Below, piece after piece: positions 25,103-32,400 of a DNA stretch of 34,560 nt. Source of the DNA: Chitinophagaceae bacterium (lineage in GTDB: Bacteria > Bacteroidota > Bacteroidia > Chitinophagales > Chitinophagaceae). How positions within the stretch are numbered: the first letter of the stretch is position 1; each line of letters starts with the position of its first letter. The position numbers and the translations under genes are program-made. The notes beneath the pieces are model-generated. The model was not told the origin of the DNA and ran no database searches. It saw only the letters and a program-made list of their open reading frames with translations. The stretch is from contig CANFKC010000047.1 in NCBI GenBank assembly GCA_947447265.1, forward strand, positions 1 through 34,560, read 5' to 3'.

Positions 25103-25672
25103 CTATTTTTTTGCCGGCGGCAGCAGCACACCGTCTATTACGTGTATGATACCATTAGCTGCCGGAATTGATGCGATTATTGTAGCGGTTCCATTCACCA
25201 TTATTTTCCCATCTTTCTTCGTGATGGTAATATTGCCGCCGTTTACCTGTCCCAATATTTGTCCGTCCTGCAATTGCTCCGCTTTATAGCCCCCTACTGA
25301 AACGTGGTACTGTAGTATATCTGCAAGATCTTCTTTCTTTTCAGGTTTTAAAAGACCTTCAACTGTACCTGCGGGTAGCTTCTCAAATGCGGCATTGGTC
25401 GGAGCGAACACGGTAAATGGTCCAGCATTACTCAATGCGTTAACCAAGTCTGCGGCCTTCACTGCTGCAACCAGCGTAGTGTGGTCCTTACTGCCGCTAG
25501 CAACTTGAACAATGTTCTTCTGAGATGCATCATCCTGCACGGCAGATTGGCCCGCCCCTGCAGGAGCACTACTTTCCGACTTTGCTGTTTCTCCAGGCGT
25601 GGTGTTATTACTATCACAGGCAGTCAGCCACAAACAAAGAGAACAAATTATCGGCAATGTGATCCTTTTCAT
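25103..25672 (-). CDS. Fasciclin-domain lipoprotein
   Basis: A 189-aa envelope lipoprotein. The signal peptide ends in lipobox LTAC (Cys19), followed by a low-complexity linker rich in Ser, Gly and Ala. One fasciclin (FAS1) domain covers about 55-187, with DHTTLVAAVKAADLVNALSN, GPFTVFAPTNAAFEKLP and GIIHVIDGVLLPP as the H1, core and H2 motifs. Fasciclin domains mediate adhesion. The link to denitrification is positional: a candidate Crp/Fnr-type palindrome lies 66 bp upstream of its start, close to the 68-bp spacing seen before the regulator gene. Confidence 0.93.
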   Translation of the reverse strand: MKRITLPIICSLCLWLTACDSNNTTPGETAKSESSAPAGAGQSAVQDDASQKNIVQVASGSKDHTTLVAAVKAADLVNALSNAGPFTVFAPTNAAFEKLPAGTVEGLLKPEKKEDLADILQYHVSVGGYKAEQLQDGQILGQVNGGNITITKKDGKIMVNGTATIIASIPAANGIIHVIDGVLLPPAKK

Positions 25673-25737
25673 AAAAAAGATTAAAGCGTTAACAATAAAT
25701 TACCCTATAAATGTACACCCTCGCCATACCTCCATTT

Positions 25738-25751
25738 ATGACTCCAGTCAC
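25738..25751. promoter_or_regulatory. Candidate Crp/Fnr operator (site C)
   Basis: ATGAC-TCCA-GTCAC, near-palindrome with the same ATGAC-N4-GTCA core as sites A and B. It lies in the 201-bp divergent region between the fasciclin and RIC genes. Confidence 0.45.
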
Positions 25752-25873
25752 AATTACATTTTCTTTTGTTAAAGTAGACCACAGCCACACCTATTCACTT
25801 TTATATATGATTCCACGCATACTAGCTGCTTCGCATTCTCGGTTATTTTGCTCTCGAAATAATTATACATATC

Positions 25874-26617
25874 ATGCACAGCGCAGAGAATACAGAGTCA
25901 GGCCTAACAATAGGCAAAATTGTAGCAGTTAACTTCAGGACAGCTGAAGTCTTCAAGAAATACGGCATAGACTTTTGCTGCAAGGGCAACAGGTTGTTGG
26001 TTGATGTTTGCAAAGAAAAGAAGCTTGACTTTGCGGCGATAGAAGAAGAAGTGCTTGTGGTGATGGAAGCATTGCAATCCATTCCGGAGGACCAGTACAA
26101 GTCTATGCCGCTCGATGAATTGGCAACGCACATTGAGAGCAGTCACCATACTTATGTACGGCAAAGCATTCCGGTACTTTTAGGTTATCTGAATAAAATA
26201 AATAAGGTGCACGGCGACCGTCACCCTGAGCTGGATGAGATCTATCAATTGTTTGACGGTTGTGCTACTGAGCTCACACACCACATGGTTAAAGAAGAGA
26301 CTATTCTCTTCCCTGCGATAAAGAAAATGGCAGAGGCAGCCAGGAACAACCATACGATTCCCCCATTCTTCTTTGGTTCACTACAAAACCCAATTAATAT
26401 GATGGAGCAGGAGCATACTGTGGAAGGCGACAGGCTTTTCAGGATAGCGGCACTGAGCAATAATTTCATTGCACCTGCCGATGGATGCACTACCTACAAT
26501 GTTGCCTTTCAAAAATTGCAGGAGTTTCAGAATGATCTGTTCCAGCACATACACCTTGAAAACAATATTCTCTTCCCTAAGAGCATTGAACTTGAAAAGG
26601 TTGTAGAATTCAGTTAG
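25874..26617 (+). CDS. ric: Iron-sulfur cluster repair di-iron protein (RIC/ScdA/YtfE)
   Basis: A 247-aa cytoplasmic protein that repairs iron-sulfur clusters damaged by NO or oxidative stress. The N-terminal DUF542 domain shows TIGKIVAVNFRTAEVFKKYG followed by IDFCCKGNRLL, with the double Cys at about 36-37. The C-terminal hemerythrin-like four-helix bundle carries repeated di-iron ligands: ESSHHTYVR, HGDRHPEL, LTHHMVKEETILFPAI, MMEQEHTVEGDR and HIHLENNILFP. The start ATG is supported by the DUF542 position. Downstream, an in-frame LuxR-type HTH fragment begins right after the stop codon. Confidence 0.94.
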   Translation: MHSAENTESGLTIGKIVAVNFRTAEVFKKYGIDFCCKGNRLLVDVCKEKKLDFAAIEEEVLVVMEALQSIPEDQYKSMPLDELATHIESSHHTYVRQSIPVLLGYLNKINKVHGDRHPELDEIYQLFDGCATELTHHMVKEETILFPAIKKMAEAARNNHTIPPFFFGSLQNPINMMEQEHTVEGDRLFRIAALSNNFIAPADGCTTYNVAFQKLQEFQNDLFQHIHLENNILFPKSIELEKVVEFS

Positions 26618-26776
26618 TTGAAAATCATAACTAATAACTCAGAAACTACTACCCAAATTATTGCAAACCAACTGCATTTAAGCCATTTCACAGTGGAGAC
26701 ACACCGCAAGAATATCTGCCGGAAAACAGGCACTAAAACGGTCGTCGGGCTATTAAAGTTTATCCAGGGGGCATAA
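26618..26776 (+). pseudogene. LuxR-type HTH fragment immediately after ric
   Basis: The 52 codons directly following the ric TAG, in the same frame, encode a LuxR/GerE helix-turn-helix: TTTQIIANQLHLSHFTVETH then RKNICRKTGTKTVVGLLKFI, ending in TAA. The block matches the second half of LuxR HTH domains (IA-x-x-L-x-x-S-x-x-TVE-x-H-x-x-NI-x-x-K). The start of the HTH and any receiver or sensor domain are absent; only a TTG could start it. It is probably the 3' relic of a response regulator. A read-through RIC-HTH fusion is conceivable but less likely. Confidence 0.65.
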
Positions 26777-26796
26777 GATTGAAATTTAAGAGTACA
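26772..26796 (+). repeat. 25-bp imperfect direct repeat, copy 1
   Basis: CATAAGATT followed by GAAATTTAAGAGTACA; 22 of 25 positions match copy 2 at 29447-29471. It overlaps the stop of the LuxR HTH fragment. Confidence 0.55.
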
Positions 26797-26935
26797 CAAT
26801 AATATCGCCGCTTCATTCTACTTTGTCTGTAATTTCTTCGCTTTTAATTGGCTCAACAGGTATACCATGATTAGCAAGGTATCCAGCAGCGACCATAGCT
26901 ATATGTTAGCTCAGCAACCGCGTTTACATTAAACT

Positions 26936-27385
26936 TTATAAGTTCATGTGGAAATTAAGTTCATTAGCTAAGGCTTTGTTTATCGCATCTGAATCGTAGC
27001 TTAATTCATTGAAGTACTCTTTAGAATACTCTGATTTATAAATTTCAAATAAATTCTCGACATAACTTAATGTGGTTAGCGTATTAGCGGCCAATGATGC
27101 ATAGGCAACTGATAGCGGGTTATTGTCATTATTACCTAATTCAAGAAATTGCTCATGTTGATTTTTTAGTGATGTTAGCCTTTCCTTAAATGTTTTGTAT
27201 GTTCTAGTGTCAGCTAATTGTTGCGGCAGTACACACTCTTTATTAATCCACTTTGTAACAGTGCCATTTGAAACAGCATAAGAATCGCCATAGATACCGG
27301 TAATAGTGAATATTTCATCAGGTGTGTAATCATAACCTAATTCGTAATTGGCAATATATACCCTATCAGTAATATTTGGTTGCAT
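26936..27385 (-). CDS. Hypothetical protein
   Basis: A 149-aa soluble protein of unknown family, MQPNITDRVYIANYELGYDY at the start. The first ~55 residues look beta-rich (IFTITGIYGDSYAV, then TVTKWINKE), perhaps a small SH3-like barrel; the rest is helical, with LTSLKNQHEQFLELG and a C-terminal helix containing EYFNELSYDSDAINKALANEL. No signal peptide or membrane segment. It stands alone between the LuxR fragment and the insertion sequence. The preceding stretch 26813-26896 (-) holds a 27-codon frame that is too short to call. Confidence 0.5.
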   Translation of the reverse strand: MQPNITDRVYIANYELGYDYTPDEIFTITGIYGDSYAVSNGTVTKWINKECVLPQQLADTRTYKTFKERLTSLKNQHEQFLELGNNDNNPLSVAYASLAANTLTTLSYVENLFEIYKSEYSKEYFNELSYDSDAINKALANELNFHMNL

Positions 27386-27708
27386 AACTTATTGAACATT
27401 TAAGCTTAAGCAAATATTGTAACTATTCTGATAAAAAAAGTCCCTTATATTAGTAGTTTGTGAAATCACTATTCCTTGTGAGGCAACAAATCGATAATAA
27501 TTGATTTAGTTATACGAAGTCATAGCTTGATGGCCGTATAAACTTCCCTGTATACCCGCCTCAATTTGTAAACAGAATTCTTTAGTTGATGGTTTCCAGA
27601 ATCTTATTGTAGCCTATGACAATGGTTTTATTGAAAGTTCAGCTTCGTTTGTTGGTATCAAGTATGGTCTAATTTTGGTTGCTATACCTTAGGAAGTACA
27701 TAATTTTT
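27386..27708. other. Intergenic region left of the insertion sequence, 323 bp
   Basis: No credible gene. A stop-free stretch of about 50 codons on the plus strand ending near 27692 (with NLIVAYDNGFIESSASFVGI) has no start codon and may be a relic. The last 8 bases (27701-27708, TAATTTTT) are the left copy of the insertion-sequence target duplication. Confidence 0.5.
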
Positions 27709-27713
27709 CGGAA

Positions 27714-28697
27714 CTATAAAGTAATTGGTTGAAAGAGTTGTGATAGTAATTCGTGGAACATAGCTTCATTGTCTTTACGGTTATTATACTTGTACACAAA
27801 TTCGGCTACATAGTTGGGTAACTTATGAGGGCTAACACTATGGTATTGCCCCATAATGCCACGCTCAATAATAGCCCAAAAACTTTCTATACTGTTACTA
27901 TTAAGCCCTCGGTAACTGTACATTTCTTTGTGGTCAATAACTACGTGCCCAATGATTTTTTTCATAGAGTTGTAGCCCTTATAGTTATCCGTAATTAGTA
28001 CGCTCTTATCTTCATCAACATACTTTTGCACCATTTTTTTAAGGTTGGCATAAGTAAGATTTTGCATTACCTCTGCTACTACATTCCCGTTCCTTTCCAC
28101 TATGCCAGCGACAGGTATGTTATCCGTACCTCTACCCCTTTTCGAATTGTTGTTAATTTTTGCAGGGTTTTTACCTTGTGGGCGAAAATCAAAACCTTCA
28201 GCTTTATAGTGTTTCAATTCTGAATCCAAATCTTCACGCCTTTTTTGCGGCATTTCCGGTTTTGCAAATTTGCGTGGTTTACTGCCTATAAAGGTTTCAT
28301 CCATTTCAACAACGCCCTCTAGTTCATCAATGCTTTTGTTTTGTTGAGCCATTAATTCACGGAGTTTATGATACATTGTAAATGCCGTTGGGTAGGAAAC
28401 GTTGATATTCCTTTGTAGCTGTAATGCTGACATTCCCTTTTTTGCATCCGTAATTACCGCCAGTGCAAAAAACCATGTTTTTAAAGGTAGTCGGGTATTA
28501 TGAATGTTGCTGTTAACCGTTACGGACGTGCTTTTATTGCAGTCGTTACACTTGTGCCTATGGTCTTTGCGCCTATTGGAAAGGTTCTTAGAATTGCAAT
28601 AGGCGCACTTTACAACTTTGCCGTATCGCAACGTTTCTGCATACTCAATGCAGGTTAATTCCGTGGGGAATTTTTCGGATATTTCAATAAGGTTCAT
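27714..28697 (-). CDS. IS1595-family (ISXO2-like) transposase
   Basis: A 327-aa DDE-type transposase. An N-terminal zinc ribbon has C31, C34, C50 and C53 (VVKCAYCNS and HKCNDCNKS). The ISXO2-like catalytic domain follows: VVEMDETFIGSKPRKF with D133, VLITDNYKGYNSM with D237, and LNSNSIESFWAIIERGIMG for the third acidic/Asn position. The C-terminal YVAEFVYKYNNR is typical of the family. Its TAG stop lies inside the left terminal inverted repeat. No frameshift or stop is seen, so it is likely functional. Confidence 0.95.
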   Translation of the reverse strand: MNLIEISEKFPTELTCIEYAETLRYGKVVKCAYCNSKNLSNRRKDHRHKCNDCNKSTSVTVNSNIHNTRLPLKTWFFALAVITDAKKGMSALQLQRNINVSYPTAFTMYHKLRELMAQQNKSIDELEGVVEMDETFIGSKPRKFAKPEMPQKRREDLDSELKHYKAEGFDFRPQGKNPAKINNNSKRGRGTDNIPVAGIVERNGNVVAEVMQNLTYANLKKMVQKYVDEDKSVLITDNYKGYNSMKKIIGHVVIDHKEMYSYRGLNSNSIESFWAIIERGIMGQYHSVSPHKLPNYVAEFVYKYNNRKDNEAMFHELLSQLFQPITL

Positions 28698-28701
28698 GTC
28701 G

Positions 28702-29184
28702 TTATTTTATTTCTTTTTGCTGATTTACCGTATTAACGTCATTTATGAACTTATTTATAATTTTTTGTTTTTCACTTGTATCAACACCTTTCAAATCAGC
28801 CATAAAAGCTGCAGTTTTAAAATCTTTTTCAAACATTTCCAATTTACTCGGACTACCAAAAGATGTACCGAAATTCTTTTGTTCATTAATCAGAATAGAC
28901 AAAGCAACTTTATAAATAGCTAAGTCATTTTTCGTTTCATCGAAATCCGATTTCATTGAATTGAATTCAGCTAAGTCACTTTTTCTAAAATCTATAAATT
29001 TCTTGCTAATAAAATAAATTAGCAATACGGGCAATGTGTATAATAAAATGTCTACCATTGGGCTAAAGTTTTGACCTAATTTATCTAATATTTTTGCTGT
29101 TAAATATTCTATTATTCCTCCTATTACAACACATGCAAGGGTAGAAACATTTAAGAATGCTGAAATCTTGTTTTCGTTCTCCAT
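28702..29184 (-). CDS. IS passenger gene: two-helix membrane protein with coiled coil
   Basis: A 160-aa protein carried inside the insertion sequence, 4 bp upstream of the transposase and probably co-transcribed with it. Two membrane helices (about 10-30, VSTLACVVIGGIIEYLTAKIL, and 42-60, MVDILLYTLPVLLIYFISK) are followed by a charged, likely coiled-coil region (KSDLAEFNSMKSDFDETKND) and a cytoplasmic C-terminus. No family is recognised. Passenger genes are known in some IS1595 groups, but their role is often unclear. Confidence 0.6.
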   Translation of the reverse strand: MENENKISAFLNVSTLACVVIGGIIEYLTAKILDKLGQNFSPMVDILLYTLPVLLIYFISKKFIDFRKSDLAEFNSMKSDFDETKNDLAIYKVALSILINEQKNFGTSFGSPSKLEMFEKDFKTAAFMADLKGVDTSEKQKIINKFINDVNTVNQQKEIK

Positions 29185-29432
29185 AATTTTATATTTTTAG
29201 ATTTATCCAAAAATATAAAAAAAATCAAACTAACCAATAAGTTTATAGTTCCGTAATTTTTTACCCACTGTGTAGGCAAGTAGTTGATATTGATTCAATT
29301 TGTGCAACACGGTAAACTCTCGCTGCTAAGAATCTTCGATTTCTTTTAACTGAAAGTTTATAGCGTCATTTTGTTGCGCGATATGATGGTAATCACCCAT
29401 CGTTTTTGCGTAAGAAAGTGGTCTATTATATA

Positions 29433-29440
29433 TATATTTG
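29433..29440 (+). promoter_or_regulatory. Bacteroidota-type -7 promoter element for the repeat-protein gene
   Basis: TATATTTG matches the TAnnTTTG -7 consensus, 43 bp before the ATG. A TTTG at 29405-29408 could be the -33 element, but the 24-bp gap is a few bases longer than usual. Confidence 0.4.
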
Positions 29441-29446
29441 AGGGTT

Positions 29447-29471
29447 CATAAGATTAAAATTTACGGGTACA
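29447..29471 (+). repeat. 25-bp imperfect direct repeat, copy 2
   Basis: CATAAGATT followed by AAAATTTACGGGTACA, 12 bp before the repeat-protein ATG; 22 of 25 positions match copy 1 at 26772-26796. It lies in the probable 5' leader. Confidence 0.55.
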
Positions 29472-29482
29472 TACATACGATT

Positions 29483-32400
29483 ATGAAAAACACTACGAAA
29501 TTTCTCCTTGGTTTATTGTTGTTTGTTGCCACTTTAACGGGTGGCGGTCATTTGCTTGCACAAACCTATTGCACACCTGCGTTTGGCACCGGATGTTATT
29601 CGACAGCTATGACCACCCGAATCGCCCACTTGGTTGGATCTTCAGGGTCAATAACTGACACAACCAGCTGTACGGGTTCTGGATATAGTAACTTGACGGC
29701 GCTTTCCTGTACTCTTTCTGCAGGCAGCACTTATAGTGCAACGCTTAACATTAGCTCTGCTTATTATAGCTCATTTAATGAACAGGTATGGATAGATTTT
29801 AACAATGACGGCACCTTTCAATCGAGCGAAACAGTTGGTGGTGCCACGTATGGCTCGACCTCTACTCCAGTTATCACATTGACCATACCATCTTCTGTTA
29901 GTACCGGCTCGCGCAGGATGAGGATAGTGGGTAATTATGAGTGCTGTGGCGCTGCAACCTATCCGTCAATTGATCCATGCCCTACTACTACTGTTTCGTA
30001 TGGCGAAGCAAGGGATTATACGGTTGTTATTGGCTCTCCAACGCCTTATGGTACCGCATCTCCTGCAAGCCTGAATTTTGGCACAATAGCAGCGTGTGCT
30101 ACTTCTTCTTCGGCGCTATTCTCTGTTATCAATTGTGGTTACCTGACACCGTCTTCAGGAGTTCTTACGGTAACTGCGCCATCAAGTTACCAGGTATGCA
30201 GTACAGGCAGCGGCACTTACGTATCATCATATACTATTGCTTATTCCGGCAGCACGGTAAGTACTGCTTCCGTATTTGTTCAGTTTGTAGCTCCGTGTAC
30301 ATCAGGTACATATTGTGGTAATGTTGTGGTTTCAGGGGGGGGGCTATCCACGCCAATCAATATCAACGTTTGTGGTAACAGTGCCAGCGCTTGCAGCGGC
30401 ACACCCACAGCAGGTACGGCCTCAGTTTCTCCTTCTTCAGGTACTTCAGCCACCACCTTCACTTTTAGCCTTTCGGGTACTACCATAGCATTGGGGCTTA
30501 GTTACCAGTGGCAGTCTTCTACCAGTTGCGGTGGTACCTATACCAATATTGCAGGGGCAACTAACCCTACCTATTCTATATCAGGCCTTACCAGTGCCCT
30601 GTTCTACAGATGTGTAGTAACCTGTGGGTATTCAGGTTTGTCGTCGACCACTTCTAGCTGTGTAAGCCCATCCATATATTGCGTACCAACATTTGCTAAC
30701 CCTTGTTCTTCTTACCCTATGAATGCCAGCATAGCCAACCTTATAGGGGCTACAGGTTCTATTAGGGACAGCGCATCATGCAGCAGTACCAGCTATTTAG
30801 ATAGGACATCGTTATCGTGTACCCTGAATGCAGGGACTAGCTATGTTGCGACACTTGCACTCTCCTGTTCTTATTATCCCAGTTTTCACGTTCAGGCATG
30901 GATAGATTTTAATAATGACGGAACATTTTCAAGTTCGGAAAGTGTAGGGGGTGGTGGTTCATTCAGCTCATGTACGGGATCAACAATAACGCTGACTATC
31001 CCCTCTTCGGCTGCGGGTGGTGTGCATTTAATGCGGTTTGTAAATAATTATCAGTGCTGCGGCGGTTCAGCTTATCCGTCGATAAATCCATGCCCTACGA
31101 CAGCTGTTTCTTATGGAGACGCAAGGGATTATACCGTAAGTATCGATAACGTGCCCTCAGCCACTATAGCACCTACCTCAATAACCTTCCCTCCTACAAC
31201 TACAAGCGTATGCTCGTCACCAACGAATATTATACTCAACGCATCGTATCTCGCACCATCGTCAGGTAGCCTCACGGTTACTTCTCCAGCAGGTTTTAAT
31301 GTGTATAATGGTTCTGCCTGGGTTTCGTCCTATACTATATCGTATACTGGTGGTGCAGTAAGTTCTGCAACAATTCAGGTGCGTTTCTGTCCTTCAGCCT
31401 GTGTTAGTTATGGCGCTACGGTTTCAGTATCGGGCGGCGGGCTGGCTTCCCCGGTATATCTACCTGTCTCCGGGAGTGGTTCCGGATGTTCCGGATGCTC
31501 TGGCACACCAACAGGCGGAACAGTAAATGCTACATCAACAAGCGGATGTGTCACCTATACATCCATTTTATCGCTCTCAGGCACATCGTCAGTGAGCGGG
31601 ATTGTCTACCAATGGCAGTCTTCAACCGATGGTACAACGTGGTCTAATGTATCAGGCTCAACTACCTCTGGGTTTACTGCTGTAGTTACCGCCAACGTTT
31701 ATTACAGGTGTGTGGTAACGTGCAGCTACAGCGGCCTTTCATCGAACGCAACCCCTGTTTATCTTACTTTCGGTGCGCCAACAGTTTCGGCTATTGCGGG
31801 CCCGTCGACGGTTGCGATAAGTTCCACAATAACCCTTGCAGATACCACCTCCGGTGGTACATGGAGTAGCAGTAACACCAGTATTGCTGCCGTAAATAGT
31901 TCCGGGGTTGTGAGAGGTGTTACCGCAGGTAGTGCTGTTATCAGTTATTCAGTAACCAATAGTTGTGGCACTTCGGTTGTTACCGCCCCAATGACAGTTG
32001 GTACCTACTGCACACCTACTTTCGGTAGCCCGTGCTCTTCTTATAGTATGAATACCAGCATAAAGCGTCTGGTGGGTTCTTCAGGTGTTATTATTGATAC
32101 CTCTGCCTGCACCGGTACCAGCTATGAAGATATGACGGCAATGTCATGTTCGCTGGTTCAGGGTACAACTTATACCACGACCTTATATGTTACCGGTGGT
32201 TATTATGCAACCTTCTCTGACCAGGTTTGGATCGATTTTAATAATGATGGTACCTTCTCGGCTTCTGAAACTGTTGCCGGTGATGATTCATTTTTTACAT
32301 CAACGCCTGCTGTGCCTCTGGTCATTCCTGCAGGTGCGGCGCTGGGTACACACAGAATGAGAATTGTAGGTAATTACACATCAGGTGGTTGCTGCGGTTC

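Larger units (their letters stand above)
27701..29261. mobile_element. Complete IS1595-family insertion sequence with 8-bp target duplication
   Basis: The element spans 27709-29253 (1545 bp). Terminal inverted repeats of about 22 bp begin CGGAACTATAAA at 27709 and, reversed, at 29253, and continue with ATTGGTT; 20 of 22 positions match. The flanking 8 bases are identical: TAATTTTT at 27701-27708 and 29254-29261. It carries a transposase and a passenger gene, both on the minus strand. The intact ends and duplication suggest a recent insertion into non-coding DNA. Confidence 0.93.

Noticed and set aside
26813-26896. 27-codon minus-strand frame starting MVAAGYLANHGIPVEPIK
   Set aside because: It looks protein-like but is very short, with no family recognised and no supporting context.
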